Positions 33,081-42,253 of a stretch of 53,773 nt of DNA are shown piece after piece. Both the position numbers and the translations under genes were made by a program. The notes below the pieces were generated by a model. It ran no database searches and had not been told where the DNA came from. It was given only the letters and a program-made list of their open reading frames with translations. Each line of letters opens with the position of its first letter. Positions within the stretch are counted from its first letter, which is position 1. The DNA comes from Candidatus Copromonas faecavium (nom. illeg.) (GTDB taxonomy: Bacteria > Bacillota > Clostridia > Lachnospirales > Lachnospiraceae). Location: positions 1-53,773 of the forward strand of contig DVGC01000041.1 of the NCBI GenBank assembly GCA_018712915.1, in the 5' to 3' direction.

Positions 33081-33936
33081 ATTTTATGAGCCGGAGGTCT
33101 TAAAACGGCTCCAGCAGACGGAGCTTTCCATTCTGAAGGATTTCATGGAGCTTTGTGATGCCCATGGCCTTTTATATTTCGGAATCGGAGGCACCGGCAT
33201 CGGCGCTCTGCGCCATGGAGGCTTTATCCCCTGGGACGACGATATTGACATCGCCATGCCCAGAAAGGATTTTGAACGCTTCCTGTCCCTGGCAAAGAAA
33301 GAATTTGCCGGGAAGTATTACATTCTGAACAACAAAACCAATGAGAATTATCCGATGATGACCACCAGACTGTGCAAATGCGGTACGGTGTTTCAGGAGA
33401 GGGTCATGAAGGATGTGGACTGTCCCTTCGGAATTTTTCTCGATCTGTATGTGATGGATAATATTGCCGACGGAAAGCTGGCAGTCCAGGTTCAGGCCTG
33501 GACTGCCTGGTTCTGGAGCAAACTTTTGGTACTTTCCTGCATGGAACGGCCTTATCTGGCTCAGACCGGATGGAAGGCAGAGGCCATCTGGGCGGTCTGC
33601 CGGCTGGTTCACAGAACAATCCGGACGCTGCATATCCGGCCGGCAATTTTCAGGGCCCATTGTGAGTCTGCCTGCAGAAAATATGAACGGGTATCCACCA
33701 AACGGATGGCCTTTTTGCCGGATACCAATCCGTTCTGGAACGTGGTGGACAAAACCAGGATGTTTCCGCTGCAGAATCTTCCCTATGAAGATGTACTCCT
33801 TCCCTTTACCAACGATATTGAGACAGTGATGGAGCAGCAGTACGGAGATTATATGACCATGCCGCCGGTGGAAAAGAGAAAAACGCATTATCCTTACCGC
33901 CTGGAATTTGAAAAAGGCGTGGAGGCGCAGAAGTAA
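33073..33936 (+). CDS. LicD family phosphotransferase
   Basis: ATG 33073, 7 nt after AGGAG and overlapping the glf stop by 8 nt, gives 287 aa. The LicD/nucleotidyltransferase-fold core is clear: LHEFMELCDAHGL-like N-terminus (LKDFMELCDAHGLLYFGIGGTGIGALRHGGFIPWDDDIDIAMPR overall, quoted by motif GGTGIGALRHGG and WDDDIDIAMPR), then FGIFLDLYVMDN. The DDDID aspartates bind metal. LicD proteins transfer phosphocholine or another phospho-alcohol from a CDP-activated donor to a sugar of a teichoic acid or glycan. The next two genes could make such a donor. Confidence 0.9.
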   Translation: MHEFYEPEVLKRLQQTELSILKDFMELCDAHGLLYFGIGGTGIGALRHGGFIPWDDDIDIAMPRKDFERFLSLAKKEFAGKYYILNNKTNENYPMMTTRLCKCGTVFQERVMKDVDCPFGIFLDLYVMDNIADGKLAVQVQAWTAWFWSKLLVLSCMERPYLAQTGWKAEAIWAVCRLVHRTIRTLHIRPAIFRAHCESACRKYERVSTKRMAFLPDTNPFWNVVDKTRMFPLQNLPYEDVLLPFTNDIETVMEQQYGDYMTMPPVEKRKTHYPYRLEFEKGVEAQK

Positions 33937-33993
33937 GGCCGGCGGCGGAGCGGGCGGTTTGGGACAATCGGGAAAGAAAGAGGAATGAGTGTC

Positions 33994-35052
33994 ATGTATG
34001 TGAAGGAATGTGTCAAGGATATTCTGCGGATCGGAGGACGCCAGGGGCGTCTTGATTTTCTGCGGCTGGATATGAATGAGAATCCGGAGGGACTGCCGGC
34101 GGAGCTGGTGGAGCGGGTCAAGGCCCAGCTGACGCCGGAGTTTTTTGCCACTTATCCGGAGCCGGAACGGTTTTTGGGTATCCTGGCAGACTATCTTGGA
34201 GTGGGCAGGGAGAATCTTTGCGTTACCAACGGATCGGATATGGCCATCCGCTATCTGTTCGAGGTTTTCGGACGGCCGGGCTCATCGGTGGTAACCGTTT
34301 CCCCGACGTTTGAGATGTACCGGATCAACTGCCTGATTTTCGGACTGAACCATAAGCCGGTGTCCTATCGTCCCGATTTTACTTTGGATTTTCAGAAGGT
34401 GCTGGATGCTATCACAGAGGAAGTCAGCATCGTCTCCGTTTTAAATCCCAACAATCCTATCGGAACGGTTTATACGGAAGAACAGTTTGAGCAGATTGTA
34501 AAAAAGGCGGAGCAGGTGGGAGCCCTGGTGATTGTGGATGAAGCATACCATTATTTCTACGACGGGACCTTCCTTCCGCTGGTGTTAAAGCATGACAATG
34601 TGGTTCTTGTCCGGACGTTTTCCAAGCTGTTTTCCCTGGCGGCTGTGCGCCTTGGCTTCCTGGTGGGAAATGAGAAGCTGATTCATTATGTCTGGAACGT
34701 GCGGCCTACCTTTGATACCAATGCGGTGGCTCTGAAATTCGGCGAGGTTCTGCTGACGGAGCCGGGACTCTGTGACCGGCTGGTGGCCATCGAAAGAGAA
34801 GGACGCCAGTATCTGGTGGGGTGGCTGAAAGAACATGAATACACGTTTTTCGCGGAAAATGGAAATTATGCATTTATTAAGACAAAACTCCCGCCGGCTG
34901 TGGTGAAGGACCGGCTGGAGGAGAAAAAGATTCTGGTAAAAACGTATGGTCAGGAAATCTTAAAGGACTATATGCGGATTTCCACAGGAAGCAAAAAGGT
35001 GATGGAAACATTTACCGGCGCTCTTCTTGCGGCGGACAGGGAGGCGGACTGA
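33994..35052 (+). CDS. HisC/CobD-like PLP-dependent aminotransferase or decarboxylase
   Basis: ATG 33994 has AAAGAGGA 9 nt upstream; ATG 33985 touches that site. The 352-aa product is a fold-type I PLP enzyme of the histidinol-phosphate aminotransferase group: LDMNENPEGLP near the start, LNPNNPIGTVY, VDEAYHYFYDG, and the PLP lysine in RTFSKLFSLAAVRLGF. In glycan loci, HisC-like enzymes next to a cytidylyltransferase can act on phospho-substrates, for example making ethanolamine phosphate from phosphoserine or serinol phosphate from dihydroxyacetone phosphate. I favour such a role over histidine synthesis because no other his gene is present. The exact reaction is inference. Confidence 0.82.
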   Translation: MYVKECVKDILRIGGRQGRLDFLRLDMNENPEGLPAELVERVKAQLTPEFFATYPEPERFLGILADYLGVGRENLCVTNGSDMAIRYLFEVFGRPGSSVVTVSPTFEMYRINCLIFGLNHKPVSYRPDFTLDFQKVLDAITEEVSIVSVLNPNNPIGTVYTEEQFEQIVKKAEQVGALVIVDEAYHYFYDGTFLPLVLKHDNVVLVRTFSKLFSLAAVRLGFLVGNEKLIHYVWNVRPTFDTNAVALKFGEVLLTEPGLCDRLVAIEREGRQYLVGWLKEHEYTFFAENGNYAFIKTKLPPAVVKDRLEEKKILVKTYGQEILKDYMRISTGSKKVMETFTGALLAADREAD

Positions 35053-35804
35053 TGAAGGCGTTTCTTCTTGCGGCCGGAAAAGGGAGCCGCATCAGCAAAT
35101 ACATTCCCAATATCCCCAAATGCACGGTGGATGTGGGCGGAATCCCGCTGATTCGCCAGACGGTGGAGATGCTTCTTTCCAATGGCATCGAGACGACGGT
35201 GATCGTGGGCTATCGATATAAGGAGATTGAAAAGGTTCTGGAGGGGCTTCCGGTTCATCTGGTGTACAATCCGTTTTATGATGTGACCAACAGCATCGGT
35301 TCCCTCTGGATGGCAGAGAATGCAGGCCTGTTTTCTGAGGAGGACAGTATCATTGCCAATGGAGACGTATACTGGAGCCAGGAAATTCTGGATTTTATGC
35401 TGCAGCAGCCTGAGGAAGTGTTCCTTCTTGCCGATTCCGACCGGGTTTATGACGGAGACTATTTTTTTGGAACGGAACAGGGCATGCTGCGCCGGTATGG
35501 GAAGGAACTGACACTGGAGGAGCGGGACTGCGAGTACACGGGAATTGCCATGCTCCGGGCTTCCTTCGTTCCGGTGTTTTTGAACCGGCTGAATGAGCTG
35601 ATTGATGCTCAGTGCCATGGGAAGTGGTGGGAGGATGCCATCTACAGCTTAAGCCGGGAACGGGAGATTCCGGTTAAGGACATTCACGGACGGTTCTGGG
35701 CCGAAGTGGATTTTATTGAGGATTACCGGAGGATTCTGGACTACGTTTCGAGAAAGACAGGAAAGAAGATTCATGGAAGTATTATCACGCCTCATCATAG
35801 GTAA
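35052..35804 (+). CDS. LicC-like nucleotidyltransferase (CTP:phospho-alcohol cytidylyltransferase)
   Basis: A 250-aa NTP_transferase with the nucleotide loop LLAAGKGSRI near residues 5-14, K25 in PKCTVDVGG, and the metal-binding NGDVYW around residue 100. LIRQTVEMLLSNGI and VYNPFYDVTNSIGSLWMA match LicC/phosphocholine cytidylyltransferases. It should activate a phosphorylated alcohol as a CDP derivative. The start shares one base with the preceding stop (TGATG) and GGGAGG lies upstream. With LicD and the PLP enzyme it makes a compact make-activate-transfer cassette. Confidence 0.85.
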   Translation: MKAFLLAAGKGSRISKYIPNIPKCTVDVGGIPLIRQTVEMLLSNGIETTVIVGYRYKEIEKVLEGLPVHLVYNPFYDVTNSIGSLWMAENAGLFSEEDSIIANGDVYWSQEILDFMLQQPEEVFLLADSDRVYDGDYFFGTEQGMLRRYGKELTLEERDCEYTGIAMLRASFVPVFLNRLNELIDAQCHGKWWEDAIYSLSREREIPVKDIHGRFWAEVDFIEDYRRILDYVSRKTGKKIHGSIITPHHR

Positions 35805-37053
35805 GGAACAGGGGGATTCGGAAAAGCGGAACATTATCTGGAACATGATCGGCAGCTTTCTTTATGCGCTGGCATCCATGGTGCTTTCCATTGCCGTTGT
35901 GCAGATTGCAGGAGAGGACGCAGGAGGAATCTTTACGTTTGCGTTTTCCACCTTTGGACAGCATATGTTCATGGCGGCTTATTTTGGAATCCGTCCGTTC
36001 CAGATTACGGATATGGAGCACAGGTATTCCTTCGGCGATTACCTGGGACTCAGATACATCACCTGCCTGGCAGCAATCCTGATTGGTCTGGGGTATGTGT
36101 GGATTCAGGATTATGATATCCAGAAGGGCGGAGTCATTTTCCTGATGGTGGTCTATAAGGTGATAGATGCCCTGGCGGATGTGTATGAGGCAGAGTTTCA
36201 GAGAGTGGGAAAGCTGTACCTGACGGGAAAGTCCAATACCTTCCGGACGATTTTTTCGGTGACGTCCTTTCTTTTTGTCCTCAGCATGACCAAGGATCTT
36301 CTGCAGGCCAGCATCGTGGCCGCGGCGGCGCAGATTGTTGGATTCCTGATTTTTGATGTCATGATCATCCGCCGCCTTCCCGGGGTGGACTGGATTTCCG
36401 GCGCCGGAAAAAAATGGAAGCTTTTGAGGGACAATACCCTGCTGTTTTTCTCGGTGATTCTGGACTTTTATATTTTTTCTTCATCCAAGTATGCCATTGA
36501 AAACTGTATGGCAGACCGGGATCTGGCTGTTTACGGAGCGATTTTCATGCCCACCAGCGTGATTAATCTGGTGGCCGGCTTTGTAATCCGGCCTTATCTG
36601 ACCAAGCTGTCCCTGGCATGGGAGACCGGAAGGCTGCCGCAGTTTGTCAAGATCATCCGGCAGCTGGCTGCAGTGATTGCGGCACTTACGGTGCTGGCGG
36701 TGGGCGGAGCCTGGTTTTTGGGAATCCCGGTTTTAAGCCTTCTGTACTCCAACCTGAGCTATGCGCTGGCTTCCTGCAGGCCGGCCCTGATTCTGATCAT
36801 CATTGGCGGCGCGTTAAACGCATTTATGAATCTGTTTTATTATTCGTTAATTATTATGAAGAAGCAGCGGTTTATCCTTTTAGGATACGGAATTGTGGCC
36901 CTGCTGGCAATCCTTTTATCCAACGGATTTGTCCGCTGGGGAGGAATTTTCGGCGGTGCATTGATTTATGCGATTCTGATGGCTGTGCTGATGATCTTTT
37001 TTGCCCTGTTCATGGCAGTGTTTTTTAAGAAAAAGGAGCGTGAAATCCGTTGA
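35773..37053 (+). CDS. polysaccharide flippase-like membrane protein (MOP/Wzx type)
   Basis: ATG 35773 (MEVLSRLIIG) gives 426 aa and overlaps the previous gene by 32 nt. About twelve membrane segments are arranged as in MATE/Wzx flippases, beginning with NIIWNMIGSFLYALASMVLSI and ending in a Lys-rich tail (KKKERE). Such proteins move lipid-linked oligosaccharide across the membrane. The operon also holds a TagG/TagH-type ABC exporter, so two export routes, or two glycans, may be served. The ribosome binding site is weak, suggesting coupled translation. Confidence 0.82.
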   Translation: MEVLSRLIIGKEQGDSEKRNIIWNMIGSFLYALASMVLSIAVVQIAGEDAGGIFTFAFSTFGQHMFMAAYFGIRPFQITDMEHRYSFGDYLGLRYITCLAAILIGLGYVWIQDYDIQKGGVIFLMVVYKVIDALADVYEAEFQRVGKLYLTGKSNTFRTIFSVTSFLFVLSMTKDLLQASIVAAAAQIVGFLIFDVMIIRRLPGVDWISGAGKKWKLLRDNTLLFFSVILDFYIFSSSKYAIENCMADRDLAVYGAIFMPTSVINLVAGFVIRPYLTKLSLAWETGRLPQFVKIIRQLAAVIAALTVLAVGGAWFLGIPVLSLLYSNLSYALASCRPALILIIIGGALNAFMNLFYYSLIIMKKQRFILLGYGIVALLAILLSNGFVRWGGIFGGALIYAILMAVLMIFFALFMAVFFKKKEREIR

Positions 37054-37892
37054 GTACCACCCATGCCTTTGTGATCTGCGCATTTGGGAAAAGTCCCTAT
37101 CTGGAAAACTGCATTCGTTCTCTTTTAAGACAGACCATCAAATCGGATGTATATCTTGCCACATCCACTCCGTCGGAGTATGTGGAGCGGCTGGCGAAGA
37201 AATACCGGATTTCCCTTCTGGTCCGCCAGGGGGAGAGCGGCATCCGGGAGGACTGGCTGTTTGCATGGCGGGAGGGCGGAAAACGCCGCCGCCTGGTGAC
37301 CATCGCCCACCAGGATGACTGCTACCGCAGGGATTATGTGGAAAAGCTTCTGGAGGCATACCGGGAATATCCGGATATGCTGGTGTTCTGCAGCGATTAT
37401 GCTGTCCTGAAAACGAAAGAGAGCCGGATGCCGGACGGAACTTTTTATCCGGTACAGACCAAAGTAGCTGTGGTAAATCTGGTACGTCTGGTGAAAAAAG
37501 TTTTGCGAATCCCTTTGCGGTTCCGCTTTTTTGCCAACCGGACCTGGGTGAAAAAAAGCGCTCTGATGTTTGGAAATTCCATCTGCTGTCCCAGCTGCAC
37601 TTACAACTATGCCCTGATTGGAGATACCATGTTTGAATCCGGATATTCCTTTGCACTGGACTGGGAGAATCTTCTGTCCCTTGCGGAGCGGCCGGGGCGG
37701 TTTATCTGCTGTGAGGAACCGCTGATTGCCTATCGGGTGCACAGCGGGGCAACGACGAAAAAATGCATCGATGAGAACCGGAGGGAAGCGGATGAAACCT
37801 CCATGTTCCGCAGACTCTGGCCGCAGTGGATGGCAGATTTTCTGATGCATTTTTATAAAAAGGCATATAAGGCTTACAGGGAGGATGCATGA
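37050..37892 (+). CDS. glycosyltransferase family 2
   Basis: TTG 37050 overlaps the preceding stop (TTGA) and has AAAAGGAG upstream; 280 aa. The GT-A fold begins HAFVICAFGKSPYLENCIRSLLRQT. HQDDCYRRDYVEKLLEA carries the DxD-like acidic pair for sugar-nucleotide metal, and the acceptor-side ALDWENLLSLAERPGRF follows. It is predicted to act in the cytoplasm on the lipid-linked glycan; donor and linkage unknown. Confidence 0.85.
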   Translation: MSTTHAFVICAFGKSPYLENCIRSLLRQTIKSDVYLATSTPSEYVERLAKKYRISLLVRQGESGIREDWLFAWREGGKRRRLVTIAHQDDCYRRDYVEKLLEAYREYPDMLVFCSDYAVLKTKESRMPDGTFYPVQTKVAVVNLVRLVKKVLRIPLRFRFFANRTWVKKSALMFGNSICCPSCTYNYALIGDTMFESGYSFALDWENLLSLAERPGRFICCEEPLIAYRVHSGATTKKCIDENRREADETSMFRRLWPQWMADFLMHFYKKAYKAYREDA

Positions 37893-38827
37893 AAGTCGAT
37901 GTGGTGATTCCGGTTTATCATCCGGGAAAGCTGTTTCTGGAGCTGCTTTCCAGGCTCCGGCGCCAGACCTGCCCGGTACACCGGTTTATAATTATGAATA
38001 CGGAGAAGCAGCTTTGGGAGGACTGGGCTGTCACGCTTCCTGCCGGAGCACTGCCGGAAAATCTTTCCGTGTTCCATGTGACAAAAGAGGAGTTTGATCA
38101 TGGAGGGACCAGGGATTTCGGGATCCGCCAGTCCGAAGCGGAGGTCTGTGTCTGCATGACCCATGATGCCCTGCCGGCAGACACCCATCTTCTGGAACAG
38201 CTGACGGAAGCGCTTTTTTCCAGGGAGGATGTGGCTGTTTCCTATGCCCGTCAGCTTCCGAGAAAGGAATGCGGCGTGATTGAGCGGTATACCAGAAGCT
38301 TCAACTATCCGCAGGAAAGCCGGATTAAGACGAAAGAGGATCTGCCCCGGCTGGGAATCAAAACCTATTTTTGCTCCAACGTGTGTGCAGCTTACCGAAG
38401 GGACCGGTATCTGGAGCTGGGCGGCTTTATCCGCCATACGATTTTTAATGAAGATATGATTTTTGCCGCAAAGGCGGTGGAACAGGGGTATGGAATTGCC
38501 TATGCGGCGGATGCCCTGGTGATCCATTCTCATAATTATTCTCCCGTGGAGCAGTTTAAGAGAAACTTTGATCTGGCGGTTTCCCAGGCCGATCATCCGG
38601 AAGTATTTGCCGGAATCCGGTCGGAGGGAGAAGGAATCCGTTTGGTGAAAGAAACAGCCGGATATCTGCTCAAAAATAAGAGGGCGTATCTGCTTCCGCG
38701 GCTGGTCTGTGACAGCGGCTTTAAATACATGGGTTATCTGGCGGGAAAACGTTACCGCCATCTGCCCCGCCTGGTCATCCGGCGGTGCACCATGAACAGA
38801 AATTACTGGAGAGAGAAACATGTCTGA
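37889..38827 (+). CDS. glycosyltransferase family 2, rhamnosyltransferase-like
   Basis: A 312-aa GT-A enzyme: KVDVVIPVYHPGKLFLELLSRLRRQT at the N-terminus, then FDHGGTRDFGIRQSEAEVCVCMTHDALP, and FNEDMIFAAKAVEQGYGIAYAADALVIHSHNYS. The HGGTRD plus THDA pattern is common in RfbF/WbbL-type rhamnosyltransferases. An RmlC homolog further down the operon makes a dTDP-rhamnose donor plausible. It overlaps its neighbours by 4 nt and 8 nt, so translation is coupled on both sides. Confidence 0.86.
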   Translation: MKVDVVIPVYHPGKLFLELLSRLRRQTCPVHRFIIMNTEKQLWEDWAVTLPAGALPENLSVFHVTKEEFDHGGTRDFGIRQSEAEVCVCMTHDALPADTHLLEQLTEALFSREDVAVSYARQLPRKECGVIERYTRSFNYPQESRIKTKEDLPRLGIKTYFCSNVCAAYRRDRYLELGGFIRHTIFNEDMIFAAKAVEQGYGIAYAADALVIHSHNYSPVEQFKRNFDLAVSQADHPEVFAGIRSEGEGIRLVKETAGYLLKNKRAYLLPRLVCDSGFKYMGYLAGKRYRHLPRLVIRRCTMNRNYWREKHV

Positions 38828-39512
38828 CTTACTGATTATCATTCCTGCATACAATGAGGCGGCAAACATCCAACGGGTGGTGAATCAGCTGATTGAGTCC
38901 TTCCCGCAATACGATTATGTGGTGGTCAACGATGGTTCCAGAGACGAAACCGGTGAAATCTGCCGGAAAAATCATTATAATCTTCTGGATCTGCCGGTGA
39001 ATCTGGGACTGGCAGGAGTTTTCCAGGCGGGAGTCCGGTACGCCTGCGAGCGGGGATATTCCTGTGTGATCCAGTTTGACGGCGACGGACAGCACCGGCC
39101 GGAATTTATCGGCAGGATGAAAAAGAAGCTGGATGAAGGCTATGATATTGTCATTGGCTCCCGGTTTGTCAATGCAAAAAAATCGGCATCTCTCAGGATG
39201 CTGGGAAGCCGGATGTTAAGCCTGGCCATCCGGCTGACGACGGGGGAGACGATTCATGATCCCACCTCAGGAATGCGGATGTTCAACCGGAATATGATGG
39301 AAGAATTTGCCGTGGGGCTTAATTACGGGCCGGAGCCGGACACCATTTCCTGGCTGATTAAGCAGGGAGCGAAGGTGGCGGAAGTACCGGTGCTGATGGA
39401 TGAGCGGTCGGGCGGTGTAAGCTATCTGACGCCGGTGATTGCAGCCAAGTATATGATTCAGATGCTGGTGTCGATTTTATTTATCCAGAATTTCAGAAAG
39501 AGGGACAAGTAG
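38820..39512 (+). CDS. dolichyl-phosphate mannosyltransferase-like glycosyltransferase
   Basis: A 230-aa GT2 of the DPM1/polyprenyl-phosphate type: LLIIIPAYNEAANIQRVV, VVNDGSRDET, LPVNLGLAGVFQAGVRYA, QFDGDGQHRPE (the metal-binding DxD region), IVIGSRFV, and DPTSGMRMFNR. It likely loads a sugar onto undecaprenyl phosphate for use outside the membrane. The following small DUF2304 membrane protein and large DUF2142 protein are its usual companions. There is no C-terminal membrane domain. Confidence 0.9.
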   Translation: MSDLLIIIPAYNEAANIQRVVNQLIESFPQYDYVVVNDGSRDETGEICRKNHYNLLDLPVNLGLAGVFQAGVRYACERGYSCVIQFDGDGQHRPEFIGRMKKKLDEGYDIVIGSRFVNAKKSASLRMLGSRMLSLAIRLTTGETIHDPTSGMRMFNRNMMEEFAVGLNYGPEPDTISWLIKQGAKVAEVPVLMDERSGGVSYLTPVIAAKYMIQMLVSILFIQNFRKRDK

Positions 39513-39998
39513 ATGACGATGCTTCTTCGAGTGGTTTTGATTGTGGTTTCCGTGGCCACCACTTGGATGATTTTAAGAAGAATCCGAACGTCGAAAATGC
39601 GGATTGAGGATTCCATTTTCTGGATTGGTTTTTCCTGCATGCTGATTCTTTTCAGCCTGTTCCCACAGATTGTCTATCTGATGACCGATTTGACGGGAAT
39701 CCAGACGCCGGTGAACTTTATTTTCCTGTTTATTATTTTCGTCCTGATTCTGAGGCTGTTTCGGATAACGGTCAAGCTGTCCCAGCTGGAGACCAGAGTG
39801 CGGGAGATGGCGATGCATCTGGCACTGGAGGAAAAAAAGCAGGAGGAGGCAGGGCAGAGAGAGCAGGATGCGCGGAGACTGGAAGCAGCAGGACAGGAAA
39901 ATCCGGGAGCGCGGAATGCAGGAGAAGGAAGAGCGGAATGCGAGAGCGGAGAACCGGGAAATGCAGGATGCGGGAGCACAGAATCAGATAACTGGTGA
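39513..39998 (+). CDS. DUF2304 membrane protein with low-complexity tail
   Basis: This 161-aa protein has three membrane helices (about 4-22, 33-52, 65-85) joined by a short basic loop with RRIRTSKMRIEDSIFW, then a heptad-like helix LSQLETRVREMAMHLALEE. This is the usual DUF2304 layout. The last 50 residues are a Gly/Glu/Ala/Asn-rich, probably disordered tail that other members lack. It starts directly after the previous stop. It is probably a partner of the DPM-like transferase, perhaps as a membrane anchor or lipid-sugar flippase component; inference from conserved pairing. Confidence 0.8.
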   Translation: MTMLLRVVLIVVSVATTWMILRRIRTSKMRIEDSIFWIGFSCMLILFSLFPQIVYLMTDLTGIQTPVNFIFLFIIFVLILRLFRITVKLSQLETRVREMAMHLALEEKKQEEAGQREQDARRLEAAGQENPGARNAGEGRAECESGEPGNAGCGSTESDNW

Positions 39999-40006
39999 GG
40001 ACAGGA

Positions 40007-41599
40007 ATGAAGGAAGTTTATAAATGGATGGGGCCGGCAGCAGCCGTTTTTTTCGTTATTTTTTTTGGAATCTGGCACTTGTTTGACGTAAGAGCCGGGG
40101 TTGGACAGACGGGACATGGCTGGATGTATGGCCTGTATGGTTTGTTATGCCTGTTTGTCTTCTTATCCCTGGGGATGGCCTGTTTTCTTCTGATTCAAAA
40201 GAAGCTGAGCCTGGAACTGGGAGCCGGAATTTTGACGATCTGCTTTGGCCTGACGGCCCTGTTTGCCCTTCCGCCGCTGTCGGCACCGGATGAGATTTCG
40301 CATTTTGCCAGTGCCTATGCGTTATCCAACCGGATGCTGGGACTGGAGGACGCAGATGAAAAGGGAAACGTATATCTGCGAAGCGAGGATCTGGTTCTGT
40401 CGGATATTTACGGAGCTCAGGGGGAGGAAGAGCGGATTTCCCTTGGCCGGACGCTGGAGGAAGAAACCTGGAGTGTTCTGGCGGCCCACGCGGCTCCTCT
40501 TTTTGCCGGAGAACAGGAACGGCAGATGGTTCCATCGGTCATCGGAACGGTCCAGACCACGCCGGCGGCTTTTTTTGCGCCTGCCCTGGGAATCACCATT
40601 GCAAGAATTTTCAGGTTCAACTGTGTGGTGCTGGCGTTCCTTGGAAGATTCATGAATCTTCTTCTGTTTGCAGCATCCGTATATGGATCGGTAAAGCTTC
40701 TGCCGACGGGAAAGAGCCTGCTTTTGGGAGTGGCCCTGCTTCCGATGACACTGCACCTGGCAGCTTCCTATTCTTATGATGCTTTTATTATGGCCGGGTG
40801 TTTTTTCTTCTGCTCCTATTGCCTGAATCTGGCCTATGCAAGGCCCGCGGTAAGGAAACGGGACATTGCGGTTCTTGGAATTTTGATTGCTCTGCTTGGC
40901 CCCTGCAAGATGGTGTATGCAGTGGTGATGGGCTTTGCTCTTCTCATTCCGGTAAAGAAATTCGGAGGATGGAAAGCCTGGGCAATTTCGGCCGGGGCGG
41001 TGCTTCTTTTGTTTGTTCTGGCCATGGCAGCCGTCAACAGCCAGACCATTGCTGTTTACACGGCCGGAAGTGATAATTATGTTTCCTGGGCCGGCGAGGA
41101 GGGGTACAGCATCCCTTACCTGATTCACCGCCCGGCGACCTATCTGAGAATGCTTTATGAAACGCTGGTTCATCAGGCAGATGAATGGTTCCTGACGATG
41201 ATGGGAAGTGCCCTTGGGAACCTGGATCCGGTGCTGGCGGTGCCCGCTTTCGGAATTTTTGCACTGACGGTTTGTCTGGGAGCGCTAAGTATCCGGAACG
41301 GAGATGAGGCTCTCTATCTGACGGGAGGACAGAAGCTGTGGATTCTGTTTCTGGCCGGTGTTTGCCTTCTTGGGCTGATGACGGCCATGCTGGTGGGATG
41401 GACGCCGTTAAGCTCCCAGGTGATTGAGGGGGTTCAGGGACGGTATCTGCTTCCTCTTCTTCCTTTTGTCCTTCTTACGGCAAAAAGCCGGAGGACCGTA
41501 CGGCTCAAAGGGGATGACGGAAGGATTCTTTTTTATATGTGTGCCGTGGATGCCTATGTATTTTTGCGGTTATTTGGTATTGTCAGCATGCGGCTCTAG
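40007..41599 (+). CDS. DUF2142 polytopic membrane protein (putative GT-C-like)
   Basis: ATG 40007 with AGGACAGGA before it gives 530 aa; a GTG at 39995 overlapping the previous stop is the alternative. About twelve hydrophobic segments are present. The family signature is LSAPDEISHFASAY in the first large outer loop, with the D-E pair that in GT-C enzymes binds metal or lipid-phosphate sugar. RYLLPLLPF near the C-terminus is also typical. It probably uses a polyprenyl-phosphate sugar outside the membrane, fed by the DPM-like protein two genes earlier. Function of DUF2142 is not settled. Confidence 0.83.
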   Translation: MKEVYKWMGPAAAVFFVIFFGIWHLFDVRAGVGQTGHGWMYGLYGLLCLFVFLSLGMACFLLIQKKLSLELGAGILTICFGLTALFALPPLSAPDEISHFASAYALSNRMLGLEDADEKGNVYLRSEDLVLSDIYGAQGEEERISLGRTLEEETWSVLAAHAAPLFAGEQERQMVPSVIGTVQTTPAAFFAPALGITIARIFRFNCVVLAFLGRFMNLLLFAASVYGSVKLLPTGKSLLLGVALLPMTLHLAASYSYDAFIMAGCFFFCSYCLNLAYARPAVRKRDIAVLGILIALLGPCKMVYAVVMGFALLIPVKKFGGWKAWAISAGAVLLLFVLAMAAVNSQTIAVYTAGSDNYVSWAGEEGYSIPYLIHRPATYLRMLYETLVHQADEWFLTMMGSALGNLDPVLAVPAFGIFALTVCLGALSIRNGDEALYLTGGQKLWILFLAGVCLLGLMTAMLVGWTPLSSQVIEGVQGRYLLPLLPFVLLTAKSRRTVRLKGDDGRILFYMCAVDAYVFLRLFGIVSMRL

Positions 41600-41659
41600 T
41601 GGTATGATGAAGGACAGGCGCGGCGGGAAAAACTGAGATAAGAAAAGTGAGGAAAATAT

Positions 41660-42232
41660 ATGGGAAAGATTAAAGTAACGCCCTGCGAGACGGAGGGCAA
41701 AATCATTGAAGGTCTGTATGTGATCGAGCCGACGGTATTTAAAGATGAGCGCGGCTATTTTATGGAAACGTATAATCAGAATGATTTTAAGGAGGCCGGT
41801 CTGGACATGGTATTCGTTCAGGACAACCAGTCCATGTCCGTGCGGGGAGTGCTTCGCGGCCTTCACTATCAGAAACAGTACCCCCAGGGGAAACTGGTGC
41901 GTGCCGTAAGAGGAACCGTATTTGACGTGGCGGTGGATCTGCGGACCCATTCGGAAACCTACGGGAAGTGGTTCGGTGTGGAGCTGTCTGCGGAAAACAA
42001 AAAGCAGTTTTATATTCCCGAGGGGTTTGCCCATGGATTCCTGGTGCTTTCCGATGAAGCGGAATTTGCCTATAAATGTACGGATTTCTATCATCCCGGC
42101 GATGAGGGCGGCATGCTTTGGAGTGATCCGGCCATCGGCGTTCAGTGGCCCATTGCACCGGATATGCAGCTGATCATTTCCGAGAAAGATCAGAAATGGG
42201 GCGGCTTTGAGGACACCTTTAAGTTTGCGTAG
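41660..42232 (+). CDS. rfbC: dTDP-4-dehydrorhamnose 3,5-epimerase
   Basis: A 190-aa cupin enzyme (RmlC). IEPTVFKDERGYFMETYNQ opens the fold, VLRGLHYQ carries the catalytic His, GTVFDVAVDLR the Asp partner, and FYIPEGFAHGFLVLSDEAEFAYKCTDFYHP the substrate-binding Tyr region. It makes dTDP-4-keto-L-rhamnose from its D-glucose-derived precursor. The other rml genes (A, B, D) are not in the window and must be elsewhere. It suggests rhamnose, or a related deoxysugar, in the glycan. Confidence 0.94.
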   Translation: MGKIKVTPCETEGKIIEGLYVIEPTVFKDERGYFMETYNQNDFKEAGLDMVFVQDNQSMSVRGVLRGLHYQKQYPQGKLVRAVRGTVFDVAVDLRTHSETYGKWFGVELSAENKKQFYIPEGFAHGFLVLSDEAEFAYKCTDFYHPGDEGGMLWSDPAIGVQWPIAPDMQLIISEKDQKWGGFEDTFKFA

Positions 42233-42253
42233 CAGGAAGGGTTGTAAGAAAAC

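Noticed and set aside
38820-39512. Dedicated dolichol-type enzyme name for the DPM-like protein
   Set aside because: Donor sugar and lipid cannot be told from sequence, so only the family-level call was kept.
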